From assembly GCF_905220415.1 (NCBI RefSeq), contig NC_059558.1:3980501-4044500 (forward strand): a stretch of DNA of 64,000 bases, in the 5' to 3' direction. Below are positions 19,801-31,900 of this stretch, in pieces. How positions within the stretch are numbered: the stretch's first letter is position 1; each line of letters starts with the position of its first letter. Source of the stretch: Colias croceus. Lineage: Eukaryota > Arthropoda > Insecta > Lepidoptera > Pieridae. The notes beneath the pieces are model-generated. The model was given only the letters and a program-made list of their open reading frames with translations, was not told the DNA's origin and ran no database searches. Position numbers and translations under genes: made by a program.

Positions 19801-22800
19801 GATGGGGCCAAATCTGATGAATAAGGTGCATGAGGTAGCAATTCAAACTTTAATTCTTTGATTTTAGCCATCGGAATGCTGGAGGTGTGTACTGGCGCGT
19901 TGTCCCGATGAAACAAAACTTTTTTCTTTGATAGATGAGGCCGTTTTATCTTTATTTCTTCACTTAGACGCTGCAACAAGTTTGCGTAATACTCGCTGTT
20001 GATGGTTTTTCTTTTTGGTAGATAATCTATGAAGATTATCCCACGAGCGTCCCAGAAAACCGATGCCATGACTCTTCCTGCCGATGGAACCGTTTTTGCC
20101 TTCTTTGGGGCCGATTCTCCCCTTGCAGTCCATTGCTTTGACTGTTCTTTCATCTCCGGTGTGAAATAATGAACCCACGTTTCATCCATGGTAATAAATC
20201 GACGCAAAAACTCTGCACTATTGCTTCGAAATTTTGCCAAACACTCGACTGAAACATCCTCACGACGCTGTTTTTGCTCTAGTGTGAGTAATCGCGGCAC
20301 CCACCTTGCGCACAGCTTCCTCATGTCCAAGTTTTCAGTTAAGATACGATGTACTGCACTTTTTGAAATGCCTACCATATCTGCTAGCTCGCGAACTTTT
20401 AGTCGACGATCATCCAATACAATTTTGTGGATTTTTTTACTATTTCTGGCGAAGTCACCGCATTTGATCGGCCACTGCGAGGTTCATCTTGACAGTTCGT
20501 TCGGCCACGTTTGAACTCGGCCACCCAATATTTTACCGTTGTAAACGAAGGAGAAGACTCCCCCAATGTAGAATCTAGCTCTTCTTTTATGTTAGTTGGG
20601 CTGAGGCCTTTCAAATGAAAGTATTGAATGACGTATCGTAGACCAATTTTTTCATATTGAAAATTCTCTGACAGCGTTCACTTTCAAGGACTACAAAACA
20701 AATGACAAATGACCTAGCGTGTTCGAATTCCAAATTTAAAATCTGAATTGATCAGACTTTTTAAAAAGAGTATTTAATCGAATAAAACTGCCAGTACGTA
20801 AGTCAGGTCGGGTAATTTTGGGACCGCCTACGTATCGATATTGATTTTTTTAATTTTAATTTAGATTTATTAAATTTATTTGCAATTCAAACTGTTAATG
20901 TATAGAAATATTTAAAAGAATTTTTCCAAACTAGCTATAAAGTGTGTGTGCGATTGAAAAGAATCAATTCATTGGGTACGGCATCACGCATAAACGGCTT
21001 GATTGATTTTGACAATTTGCGCGAAGACAGGATGAAGTCTGTCAAGTCAGCTAGTCACAAATACATTTCTCAAACATTTATTTCTTTTTAAAGGCACAAA
21101 ACTCCAAAACAGTACCTACAATAGTCCCTTATCCAATGAGGTACGTCCATTCTACTCCGCGGATCACGTGACAAAGGGCAAAGGCACGGGATTGGTGCAC
21201 ACCGCGCCTGCGCACGGCCCGGAGGACTTTCTAGTTGCGCTGAAGAATAATATGACTGTGGTAAGTAAGGTTTATAGGTATAAAGAATTTAACGGATTTT
21301 AAACGCGATTTATTCATTATCCCGACGTTTCGCATATTTCGCAATGCCATGGTCATGAGGAGACTGAAGTGTATATGAACATTTTTGTGAGGACTGACTT
21401 TATCTTGAACTAGCTTTCCACCCGCAGCTTCGCCCGCGCCGTCAAAGAAAAACACGCATAGTTCCCTTTCCCGTGGGATTTCCGGGATAAAACCTATCCT
21501 ATTTCCCGGGGTAAAAAGTAGCCTATGTCCTTTCTCGGGTATCAAAATATCTCTATACCAAATTTCATGCAAATTGGTTCAGTAGTTAAGGCGTGATTGA
21601 GTAACAGACAGACAGACAGAGTTACTTTCGCATTTATAATATGTATTAGTATGGATTATTTTGTCAACAGATTGTTTGCATTATGCCTCATTGTTGATTG
21701 AAATTGACTGTTTCTTTTATATATTTAATGCATATTTTTTGATAAGGCATGATGTTTTAACTTTGCGGGACACAGAATATACACAATTACAAAATGTAAT
21801 TTTATCAATTTTACCAATTTTTCAAGTGAGAAAATGTATAAATCCATGCATATTGCATCATCAGTCAATTTTTACTTTACACAGTATTAAAAGAGAGACT
21901 AAATAGTGACTTTTTTCTTAATATTATAAAATTTCACCTTTATTCTTTTCTAGGAATGTAACGTCGACGAAACAGGTTGTTACACGAATCTAGGCCCAGA
22001 TTTCGACGGTCTGCCCGTACTAACAGAGGGTCAGGAGGTTGTGATGGACAAACTTGCAAATGCCATCATACATAAAGGGACATACATACATTCGTATCCA
22101 TTGGACTGGAGGACGAAAAAACCAGTGATATTGAGAGCTAGCCATCAGTGGTTTATCGATACTGCTGCTTTGAAGGAGCGCGCTTTGGTTAGTATGTTTC
22201 AATATTTTTAACCGACTTCAAAAAAGGAGGTTATCAATTCGGCCGGTATGTTTTTTTTTTTATGTATGTACACCGATTACTCCGAGGTTTCTGAACCGAT
22301 TTACGTGATTCTTTTTTTGTTCGATGCGGGATGGTGTCGAATTGGTCCCATAAAAAATTTATTCAGATAGGCCCAGTATTTTTTATTTTGTGAGCATTTT
22401 TGTCTGTTTTTGTAAATGTTGCAAGTGCAAGTTTGAAGTCGGTTGTTTTTAACGCAATCACTTGTACGAGTAGTTCTTGTATCAACTTGCCATTTTCGAC
22501 GCTTATATTATTTTTCTTAAAAGATTTAATGTTATACGTATAACAGTGATGCTTCTTTAGGCGCGTTGGGAGAAAAAAATCATGGCAATACCGTCACGTC
22601 ATGGAGTAAGGCGACGATTTTGGTATCTTTGGATCTTGCCAAGGAAGTTACACTTCTGACACGGGTGCTAGGCATACACGCTCTTGTTATCAAAGTTACA
22701 ATGCTTTTATGTTCCTTCTTAAGTCAGTTTTTGTATCATACCTCCTAGAAAAATGTGAAGCATTCTTTCAATTTATTTTATTGTACGAGAAAAATAAACA

Positions 22801-25800
22801 ATATATAAAAATCCTACTTAGAGATTGTCCTAACAATTCTTAGAATTTGCGTGGTAAGATTCGGAATAACAAAAATTATAATATCTACAAATATCTATAA
22901 TCTACAATTAATGTAATTTTTTAAAAAAAGTTTAATAAATTTTTTTATGACCCCAACAAAATAATTTTATAATTTTAATATTTAAAATTAATAAAAAAAT
23001 TAAAATTATTAAATTATAAAACTCTATAGGGTCTTCTCGTCTTTTATAATTATTTTAGCTTTTTAACTAAAAAATTAAATTTGTATATCTACAAATAAAT
23101 AAAGTAAATTCTTTTTTTAGGCAGCTCTAGATAAAGTGGATTTCCTACCACCATCCTCCGCGGACCAATCACGACAGAGTTTTAAAGCGCAATTGGAAAA
23201 GCGGCCATATTGGTGCATTTCGCGCCAAAGAGCCTGGGGTGTGCCCATACCTGTATTGTATAAGGGAAACGATGTTATAGTTGACGAGTAAGTATAATAA
23301 TATAGGATTTTATTTATATTCTTTTAAATTTTTTTATTTATAAAGCACAACGCGCTTATCTCAGGAACTGTTGGTCCGATTTGAAAAATTCTTTCAGTGT
23401 TAAAAAGCCCATTCATCGAGGAAGGCTATATATCATCACGCTAATACCAACAGGAGCAGAGTCACACGGGTGAAACCGCGGAGCGCAGCTAGTATATTAT
23501 AAATTTATAATGATGGAAAAAGTACTTTTAGTCATTTTGAAGTACAAAACAAGGATTATACGTGATTGTACTATTTATTTATTTTCAGGAAAGTAATAGA
23601 AAAATTATGCACTTTAATAGAATCGAAAGATGCAGATATATGGTGGACGTGTGATGTTAAAGATGTCGTACCGAATGAGGTTTTAGATAAATATAATACA
23701 GATGGACAAGATGTTGTTAAGGGGAAGGTAATTCAACATCTATGTTTGTAATTTTTCGGCCTGGTGTGGATGCGCCTTATCAGCTTCTAAGATAAATGGA
23801 AAATTTGTGAAAATCGATGGAGGGGTAGATGTTTGTTACTCTTTCACGCGAATACTACTGAACCGATTACAATGAAATTTGGTAAGAAGGTAGCTGAAAA
23901 CCTAGAATAAGACATAGGTTACTTTTTATCGGAAATCAAATAGGAACAAGGACTATGGGCGGTTTTCTTTGAGAACACGGGCCAAGCCGCGGGTGGATTA
24001 CTAGTAATAAATATACTTTTTAATTGATTGTTTAAGGCTTAAGCCTTAAATATTCTAAATTTCCCAGTCTAATTACTAGGGTGAAAAAAATGTGTTCATT
24101 ACTATTCTTAAAATGTCGATAATTTAATCAACATTATGCTTAAAAATTAAAAAATATTTTTGATGTGAAACAAAAATTTGGTTGGAAAAAAATTTAGTGT
24201 AACATTTTTTCGTTACGCGTGACATTTTTCCGTTACGCGCCATCTTTTTCTCATCCCTACCACACGTGATTCGACGTATTTCTGTAAAGTTGCATATAGT
24301 AAATTATTTTTTGAAAAATAAGGTCATAAAGAAGTTTCACTTCTTACGTGTGTACACTACTACAAGCAGTGGCGTGCCTAGGGTGTAAGGACTGGGCAAG
24401 CCCAAATTTTTCGAAGTGTTTGCTGGGTACCCTTTTCTTGAATTAGGTATACACTGTGTTACTAAGTAGGTACCTATGTTCGTTATAAAACTTATAAAAA
24501 ATGTGAACATACCGAATCAAATCTTCTAAATCTTCACGCGCGCCCGCAAACAGTTGAGTCAAACGTTTACCATTACAATCATATTAAAATCTATATCTAT
24601 AAATTATATAAAACTATATGACATTATATTATAAAATTGTACAGATCATTTATATTCTAATTCAAAACGCCGATCTTTCTGAAGGAAATATTTTATAACA
24701 TCAGAATAGGAGTAGGTACCTACTTAGGTGATTGTTTTAATTCAATTAACAGCTCTTTCTCAATGACAGTCATTGTTAATTCAGAAAGGCGTTCTTGGCC
24801 TTGTGTATTTCTTAAATACGTACCTACCTACCTATGAATTCGATTTAACGCTGAGAAAGCACGCTCCGTGGAAGAACAACTAGCAAGAATCGTAAATACC
24901 AAAATATGTGCAAGTTTCATCAGAAGGCTTCTTCTAACCAATTCTCATTCATGAAATCGATTAATTCGTAAACAATACAATTAAAATTTGGTTTATGTTA
25001 CTTACTGCACAAATCGGGAGTTGGTTTTGATGAAGAAATTAATCGTTGTTTTACAGTAAAGTTTAATGATTTTACCTTCCCCGCTGAGCACAAAGCAAAC
25101 CATCACAATTTACAATACAATCTATGTCGCGACACTTATTTTATCACAAAATTCGAAAAACTTAACCTAAATTACACCGTTATAATCACGCGCTAAACCA
25201 TACTAACAATAATATTCACGACGTTCGTTCGCGCGACGCGCAATCGTAACTATCTTCACACTGTTAAAGCCCGGCTTTGTTGGCCATATAAATTGCTATA
25301 GAATTCTATAGATAGGTATGTAGCTACTTCAACGAAATTTCATACGTTAGAAGAGATAAGCGCAAAGCCCGGTAAAAGCCCACGAGTGCAAGCGAGAGAA
25401 CTATATGTCACTCAAGAAGGACACCGCACTGTTTATACAAAGTACGACTTTATTTAGATAGCAAGAAGAATGAAATTAAAAAGTTTGACTCGACTTCGAC
25501 ATTGTTTGTAAATAGGTGAGTTTTCATTGAATTTCGGAGCAAATTTTGAATTGCTCGTTGCGCGCGAATATTCAAAAGTGAATTTGGGTATTTTCCTGTC
25601 TCGTAGCGAATTCCTTAGGCAAGCCGGGCTTTTCGGCTTGTATGAACGTACCGCCACTGACTACAAGCACACATTTTTTCTAGGATATAATGGATATCTG
25701 GATAGATTCAGGTCTTTCCTGGCAAACGCTAGATGGCAAGAAATCCAGAATATATTCGGAAGGTATAGACCAATTGACTGGTTGGTTTCAAGCGTCCTTA

Positions 25801-28544
25801 TTGACGTCTATAGCTTTGAGTTGTGAAGCTCCTTATGAGTAAGTTTCTTTTAGAGTAAAATAGGTATTTTTATATACTTCTTTACATAGTATAAAACAAA
25901 GGCACTTTCTCTGTCCCTATGTCCCTTTGTATGCTTAAATCTTTCAAACTTCGCAACGGATTTTGTTGCGGTTTTTTTAATAGATATAGTGATTCAAGAG
26001 GAAGGTTTTAGTATATAATTTATTAGGTTTAAGTCAAAGCGGACGAAGCCGCGGGCGGTAAGCTAGTATGTAATAAAGAATATTTAAAATGTGTATGACA
26101 CTTTCTGTTTTTTGTGAAACAGAAAAAAAATGGGAACCTTAGAGTCCAGTGTGAAATATACTCCATAAAAATAACAACAAGTGATAACTGCGTTAAAAAC
26201 AAACCGACTTCAAACTTGCACTTGCAACATTTACAAATACAGACAAAAATGCTCATAAAATAAAAACTACTGGGCCTATTCGAATAAAATTTTTATGGGA
26301 CCAATTCGACACCATCCCGCATCGAACAAAAAAGAATCACGTAAATCAGTTCAGAAACCTCGGAGTAACTGGTGTACATACATAAAAAAAAATATACCGG
26401 CCGAATTGATAACCTCCTCCTTTTTTTTGAAGTCGGTTAAAAAATAAGTAGTCTAGACAGACGGCCAGACGGCCGTCTTTATGTTAGCAAAGAACTCAAA
26501 AACTACTGTATCGATTTTCATTCTGTTTCCACCTATTAAAGGCGTGGTTATAAAGGCAGATTTTAGTATATAATTTGTTAAGTTTTAATGTATTGTTTAT
26601 TATTTATAGGTCAATATTCGTGCACGGGTTTGTAGTAGACGAGAAGAAACGCAAAATGTCCAAATCAATAGGCAATGTGATAGATCCTGTTACAATCATA
26701 CATGGGGATAAAAATTGTCCGGCGTATGGGATTGATACTTTGAGGTAATTTACGTAACTAAATAAAATTAATTTATTTAGAGGATATACATAACATATTA
26801 TTTATGATGATTTCTGATTTATAAGTGACTGCGTAAGAAGAGTGATTGTTTCAATAAACATAATTTTATTAAATCCATACTAATATTATAAATTCGAAAG
26901 TAACTCTGTCTGTCTGTCTGTTACTCAATCACACCTTAACTACTGAACCAATTTGCATGAAATTTGGTATAGAGATATTTTGATACTCGAGAAAGGACAT
27001 AGGATAGGTTTTATCCCGGAAATCCCTCGGGAACTATGCGGGTTTTTCTTTGATTGCGCGGGCGAGCCGCGGGTGGGAAGCTAGTTGTAATATAATTCAC
27101 TCAATTCAGACTGGGTTTATATTCAATTTCAACAGATTAAAGTACACATTTTTTTTATTAAACAAAAAAAAGGAATATATTTTTTCGATATTATTAATCC
27201 ATAACTACTAATATTATAAATGCGAAAGTAACTCTGTCTGTCTGTCTGTTACTCAATCACACCTAAACTACTGAACCAATTTGCATGAAATTTGGTATGG
27301 AGATATTTTAATACCCGAAAAATGACATAGGCTACCTTTTATTGCGAAATATGTACCACGGGCGAAGCCGGGGCGGACCTCTAGTTAAGAATAAATGTTA
27401 TACATATTATGTAGAATTGTATGACATCTCATGTGATGGCATGTATAGCTCATTCTGTTATATTCTACTAGCGGTCCGCCCCGGCTTCGCCCGTGGTACA
27501 TATTTCGCAATAAAAGGTAGCCTATGTTCTTTCTCAGGGTCTAAAAATTGTCTGTGCCAAATTTCATCAAAATCGGTCCAGTACTTTATGCGTGAAAACC
27601 ATAAATACATACATACATACATACAAACCTTTCCTCTTTATAATATTAGTATAGATAAAAAGTACTTAATTTTATTTCACAGATGGTGGGTAGCATGTCA
27701 CGCGACGCAACATTCCCAAATCATAATCAGTAAGAAACTTCTAGACGACTGTCAATCAGAAATCATTCGCATACGAAACATCATGAAATATCTTCTAGGC
27801 GTCGTAAATGACCTAAAAACCGAAGACTTTAGTAAAAACCCACCCTTAAATTTCTTCGACCAGTACATAGTTAACGAATGTCACACATTTTTGAAACAAA
27901 TAAACGAACATTATAACAATTTTAGGTATAATAGTGGAGCGCAATCGATTCTTCATTTTGTTAGTAATAAAGTGTCTGCTTTGTATTGCCATTGTATAAA
28001 AGATAGATTGTATTGTTCAGAAAAAGATTCCGCAGAACGTCTTGCCGCGCAATTAGCAATTCATACGATTATGGCAACCCTGTGTAAAACTCTGGGTCCT
28101 ATTTTACCCCATTTGGTTGAAGAAGCATGGCAACACCATCCATTGTCCAACCAACCGTTTTATTTCACAAAGGAACTGTCACTTTTGCCGCCAAAACCGA
28201 TTGACGTTTCATTAATGGACGCCATCTTGAATTTGAAAAGGGACGTTTGCATTCGTATGAAAAACGAAAGTTTGAAGAAGTTTGATTTGATTGTGCAAGT
28301 GAATTCCGATTTGTATGCGAAATTAAATAATTTAAATATGTCGGATGGTGTAAATGATAGTGTTTTGTTTGAAATATTAGAAGTATCTAATGTGGAGTTG
28401 CATGAAACGGAGAAAAATGTGAAAAATTGGAATATCATGGCCACTGTTAGTAAGAAAGGACAATGTTTGAGATGTAGGAAGTTTAATGTGATTGGTGATA
28501 GTGATAAGTGTGTGCGGTGCGAGAAAGTGTTAGCGACGTTGTAG
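16888..28544 (+). CDS. IARS2: Mitochondrial isoleucyl-tRNA synthetase (complete, 12 exons)
   Basis: Exons: 16888-17082, 17168-17290, 17470-17837, 18565-18678, 19219-19418, 21094-21260, 21954-22187, 23121-23287, 23589-23727, 25684-25838, 26610-26744, 27683-28544. All are GT-AG and in phase; 2859 nt, 952 aa (human IARS2 is about 1012). It charges mitochondrial tRNA-Ile with isoleucine. Residues 1 to about 45 are basic, serine-rich and free of acids until about 34, a mitochondrial presequence. HMGH (99-102) is the class I HIGH motif, and [10 protein letters not shown] follows. The editing (CP1) region includes WTTTPWTL and [27 protein letters not shown] leads to the second half of the catalytic fold, with KMSKS at 636-640. 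The C-terminus ends in a CxxC...CxxC zinc-finger-like segment (CLRC / CVRC), known from FPG-type IleRS. Introns hold a mariner (intron 5), a hAT (intron 9) and many SINE-like repeats, none breaking an exon. Confidence 0.96.
18240..18515. repeat. SINE-like repeat in IARS2 intron 3
   Basis: Contains 'tttttgtctgtctgtctg', 'ttatcctgggcataaaatag' and 'cggacggagtcgcgggcgg' near the end. Related to family D but diverged. Confidence 0.5.
18821..18980. mobile_element. Short MITE with TIR around GCCGGCGCRGA
   Basis: Left 'agtgccggcgcggacatggc' and right 'gacatatctgcgccggccct' are imperfect inverted repeats, and TTA is found at both ends. GC-rich ends within AT-rich intron 4 of IARS2. Harbinger-like affinity is inferred from the 3-bp duplication only. 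Confidence 0.65.
19542..20832 (-). mobile_element. mariner-family DNA transposon, degenerate
   Basis: 1291 bp between TA dinucleotides (19540-19541 and 20833-20834), with imperfect terminal inverted repeats of about 30 bp starting CGAGGGCAGTCCCAAAAGTA on the left and, on the complement of the right end, CGTAGGCGGTCCCAAAATTA. Inserted in IARS2 intron 5, antisense to the gene. Confidence 0.93.
19649..20655 (-). pseudogene. mariner transposase pseudogene (frameshifted)
   Basis: Two long open pieces (20399-20614 and 19737-20417) overlap in different frames. Together they cover the helix-turn-helix region ([19 protein letters not shown]) and the catalytic D,D34D triad: [17 protein letters not shown], and SDLAPSDYF with exactly 34 residues between the last two aspartates. 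At least two frameshifts are visible: one where the open pieces change frame near 20405 and one in an A run near 19775. A third is likely near the start codon. The family stop codon seems to be at 19649-19651. Inactive as it stands. Confidence 0.9.
21412..21655. repeat. Family D repeat, full length, IARS2 intron 6
   Basis: 'agctttccacccgcagcttc' to 'catttataatatgtattagt', with GACAGACAGACAGA inside. Confidence 0.75.
22209..22452. repeat. AACCGACTTC repeat (with terminal inversions), IARS2 intron 7
   Basis: Starts aaccgacttcaaaaaaggag and ends ttgaagtcggttgtttttaa; the ends are inverted repeats of about 12 bp. Other copies are at 26160-26450 (opposite orientation) and 55733-55985. A middle segment, 'tgcgggatggtgtcgaattg', is conserved in all three. 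Confidence 0.8.
22548..22690. repeat. MITE-C copy, reverse orientation, IARS2 intron 7
   Basis: 'atggcaataccgtcacgtca', 'ggagtaaggcgacgattttg', 'acttctgacacgggtgctag': complement of the copy at 12686-12815. Confidence 0.65.
23345..23492. repeat. Family E SINE-like repeat, reverse orientation, IARS2 intron 8
   Basis: 'caacgcgcttatctcaggaa' to 'ggtgaaaccgcggagcgcag'. Copies are at 29924-30110, 49739-49935, 56540-56700, 58098-58190 and 58736-58855. Confidence 0.65.
23775..24003. repeat. Diverged SINE-like repeat, IARS2 intron 9
   Basis: 'cacgcgaatactactgaacc ... gggccaagccgcgggtggat', an old relative of family D in reverse orientation. Confidence 0.5.
24169..24358. mobile_element. MITE-A copy, interrupted by a hAT element
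   Basis: Matches 777-970 closely ('cgttacgcgtgacatttttc', 'gaagtttcacttcttacgtg'). Its tail (cacacatttttt) resumes at 25668 after the hAT insertion and abuts IARS2 exon 10. Confidence 0.8.
24367..25659 (-). mobile_element. Degenerate hAT transposon (1293 bp) in IARS2 intron 9
   Basis: Ends CAGTGGCG and CGCCACTG (inverted), with the perfect 8-bp target duplication ACTACAAG at 24359-24366 and 25660-25667. A transposase remnant lies on the minus strand. It is inserted inside a MITE-A copy and ends only 24 bp before IARS2 exon 10. Confidence 0.92.
24735..24910 (-). pseudogene. hAT transposase C-terminal remnant
   Basis: The minus strand encodes [13 protein letters not shown] and then, in the same frame after one [23 protein letters not shown]. 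These match the C-terminal dimerisation segment of hAT transposases (the S..ERxFS.L..I..R pattern). The upstream catalytic part is missing or unrecognisable. Confidence 0.75.
25890..26068. repeat. Family D repeat, reverse orientation, IARS2 intron 10
   Basis: 'catagtataaaacaaaggca' to 'ggacgaagccgcgggcggta': complement of the type split by copia at 7152/11725. Confidence 0.7.
26160..26450. repeat. AACCGACTTC repeat, reverse orientation, IARS2 intron 10
   Basis: 'aaaaacaaaccgacttcaaa' to 'ttttttgaagtcggttaaaa', with the shared middle 'ccatcccgcatcgaacaaaa'. Confidence 0.75.
26873..27655. repeat. Cluster of three SINE-like repeats in IARS2 intron 11
   Basis: Two reverse family D copies (26873-27088 and 27206-27385) both begin with 'aatattataaat' plus a CTGT microsatellite and end in 'gggcgaagccg' or 'gggcgagccgcgggtgg'. 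A third unit in forward orientation (27466-27655) starts 'ctagcggtccgccccggctt' and ends in a CATA microsatellite. Together they fill most of the intron. Confidence 0.7.
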
Positions 28545-28800
28545 ATTTTAATTTATTAAATATGTATTAGAAATTTATTATTATAATTAGTATAACTAAT
28601 AATCTTCTTATATATAAAAATGAATCGCAAAATGTGTTGGTAAGCGCATAACTCGAGAACGGCTGAACCGATTTCGATAATTCTTTTTTTATTATATTCC
28701 TTGAAGTACGAGGATGGATCTTATGTAGAGAAAACGTAAACATGTACCACGGGCGAAGCCGGGGCGGACCGCTAGTATGTTATAAATTTTAATTAGAAAA
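28545..28800. repeat. IARS2 3' flank with SINE-like repeat 28612-28780
   Basis: After the TAG stop there is a short AT-rich 3' UTR (attaaa at about 28556 as a possible weak poly(A) signal). It is followed by a repeat starting 'tatatataaaaatgaatcgc' and ending 'accacgggcgaagccggggc', like 16059-16222. Confidence 0.55.
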
Positions 28801-28920
28801 AAAAAATCATCACGAGGCGGGATTCGACGACATTAGGCAGAAGACACGGGTTCGAATCCCGCATCGTGTATTCACGATGTGATTTTCTATTCTTTAAAAA
28901 ATCATATTTATAAAGCATTT
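28801..28920 (+). repeat. tRNA-derived SINE copy, truncated head
   Basis: B-box 'gggttcgaatcccgc' at 28847-28861 and the tail 'ttctattctttaaaaaatca ... aaagcatttgaata' shared with 47740-47800. The A-box part is damaged. Confidence 0.65.
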
Positions 28921-31900
28921 GAATACTATAAAACTTAAATATCAAATTAGGATATAGATGTTATTTATGCTGGTTATAAATACTAAATCAAACCTCTCTA
29001 TCGCTGTTTATGTAGAAAAGTTTATGTATTAAATTGATATTTTCATTGTGTGAAGATGCATGTTTAGCAAAATGCGTAATCATAGTTCAGGATAAGTAAT
29101 GTGATCTTATTTCGACAACTGTAAGTTATTTAAATGTAAATAATCTTCGATATATAATAAAGATGATAATGCATTTAAATAAAATCCGTTGCGATGTTTT
29201 AAATCGACAGAGAAAGCGACTTGGTTCGAAACTATGTACTTAGTGATATTACATGTCTTACTTCCCAGTCTGCTAATCTCGCTTGCTAAATGTTTGAAAT
29301 ATACAATAATTGATAAAATCAATAAAGCTCATTTTACGAACATAAGTCTTTAATTTCTTAAATCCTTTAATATACAAAATTATGTACATATATACAACAC
29401 TTTCTTAAAACAGAAACAGTACAACCCTATGAAAATACATAATTCGACAAACCTCATAACTGGAAATCCACGTATTTCCAAATGTACGATAATATTGTGC
29501 CATCCAGGATTCCAGGAACGAAATGAAATACCTTGTGAACAATTTGTTTAATATCCCTGTAAACTATGGACGGTATTCAGTGCAGAGATAGTTGTTTTTG
29601 TTCTTATTTTAATAATTGAAGTAAGCGAGGATTTCGATCATTCCATCATTGATCACTTGAGCTATTCCTAGGAAAGGTGTAACTAAAATACTCTGTATAT
29701 TTTAACTAATCTTCTTAAGTTGCTATTTAAGTATTTGGCTCTTGTAGGTATCTGAATAGTGAAGATAAGCTCTGAAATCTTACATAGCAAAGCGTAACTA
29801 ACCTAAGCAATATACATAAGTACCTAATGCATTTTTTCCTTTTACAGTGCAGCGGCTAGTAAACTGTGTATTTTTAAATGATAAACGTTGTGTTTATTAT
29901 GTATTTGGAAACAATATAATACTAGCTGTGCCGCGCGGTTTCACCTGCATTGCTCCACTCCTGTTGGTCTTAGCGTGATTATATAATATAGCCTTCCTCG
30001 ATAAATGGGCTATCTAACACTGAAATAATTTTTCAAATCGGACCAGTAGTTCCTGAGATTAGCGCGTTCAAACAAACAAACTCTTCAGCTTTATAATATT
30101 GGTATAGATTAGTTTTTATTGGCGGCTTTGTTTGCATTTGAATTGTGAATAATTCTCGATACCTACATATTTTTATTAAAATCGGTACAGCCGTTTAAAA
30201 GGAGCTCAGTGACCCGCCCAGAAGCAATTTAAGTTATTATGTTTATATACCTACGTCAAAGAGTTGCATTAGTTTAAGACAACATTACCTACTTACGTGA
30301 AATACCCAGAAATAATCATGCTACGAAACCTGTGACTACGAAACATTACTTCTACGAATCCGCGTTACTTAACCCGTAAAAGCAGTCTTGCTGCGTGCAA
30401 TTGAATCCCATTCGCTTGAGCGGATCCAACTAAACACAGCTCGCATAATTAAATTCTCCCAACAATATTTGTTTACGTGGTACGGTAAACGCATTAATTA
30501 TACTACTAAGTCCCGACTAGTCCGCCTGACTAACTTGTCTAACTACGGCACTGCCACCTGCTTTATTCCACACTGTTTATAGTTCAGCTTTGAAATAACC
30601 TGTTATATATTGGCGTAATATCTTGCATCACAGATTACTGAATAGTTAGAACGTATAATATTCACATTTTCGTAAGGGTCGGGTTATAGTTTTGTGGAAA
30701 GAAAATAAAGTCTGGTTTGTAACTTTCGCCTATTCAAATGTTAAACTTTTCGACAAAAACTATTTGTTTGTGTTTCGTCTCGAACCTTTATCCTTTCGAA
30801 TCGTTTTCATTTTATCCCTTTTCTTTGATCGGATACTTAGAACAGTGTAATAAATAGAAATAGTTAAACAAAACGATATAACATTTGTTTTTATAGTTTG
30901 TTGCTTAGTCGAATAAAAAGAAGGGAAATCTAGCGCTGCATTGAAAAAAAAATACACCAAATGCAGGAATCCAAATTAACTACCTAATGAAAGTAATTGA
31001 AATATATTTCCAAAACCATCGTGATAAAAAATATAATTCTCGATATATCAGTGCGTATTATTCCAAAGAGTTTTTTATGCAGTGCTAAGAAAAGATTGAA
31101 CTGATACCCTACCATTAATTTTTCCTAGACACCGTTGAAATTTATGGCTTCGGCTTATCCCGTCAAGTGCCTTAAGGTTAGATCCGGGATTCTATGTTCA
31201 CACCTCCATTTTTTACGTAACAAGCCGATCATGTTTTATAAGAGTTTTGACCATACCTTACATTATGGGTACCTAACCCATTCCTCGCTGTAAATTCAAT
31301 GAATCAATACCATAAAGAATAGGTACGTAAATAGTTGTTTCAAAATTGTAAAATAAAAGTAACGTGAGGCAAGTTAAAAAAAAAAAAACAGAAATTCCTT
31401 ATTGAAATATAAATCCAAATATGATTAAGCGGAATATCTAATGTTTAATTATGAGCAGTTTTCACTAGGTATGTGATGTTTGTTCATCAGTTCAACGCAT
31501 TCACAGGTACAAGCAGGTAAGAATCACTTTCTTCAAATCATTGGTCTCTGTAATTCCAAACAAAACTTAATAAAATTACAACATAAATCATTAAAATGAA
31601 GATTAAACATTATCTCATCACATATTTTACTCCGGAAAATTTTCAAGCATCCCTTCCTATCAAATACAATTTATATCAAGCCACAGAATACATAATAGTA
31701 GCTAAACGCTACAGAACGGACACTCTCCGCCTCCCGCCAAAATTAAACACTTACCTCACCCCGCACGATCAGACATGTTATGGTACCCATTTCCCCGCAA
31801 GGACGATACCAACGACGTCTTTAGACGAAACGCAACGAAGATTGACAACATTAATCAAATTGACTTAAAGCAATTTTATTATTTTGGATTTGTGATTATC

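Noticed and set aside
25527..25826. 99-codon plus-strand ORF
   Set aside because: Runs from the hAT element end through IARS2 exon 10 in the wrong frame for IARS2.
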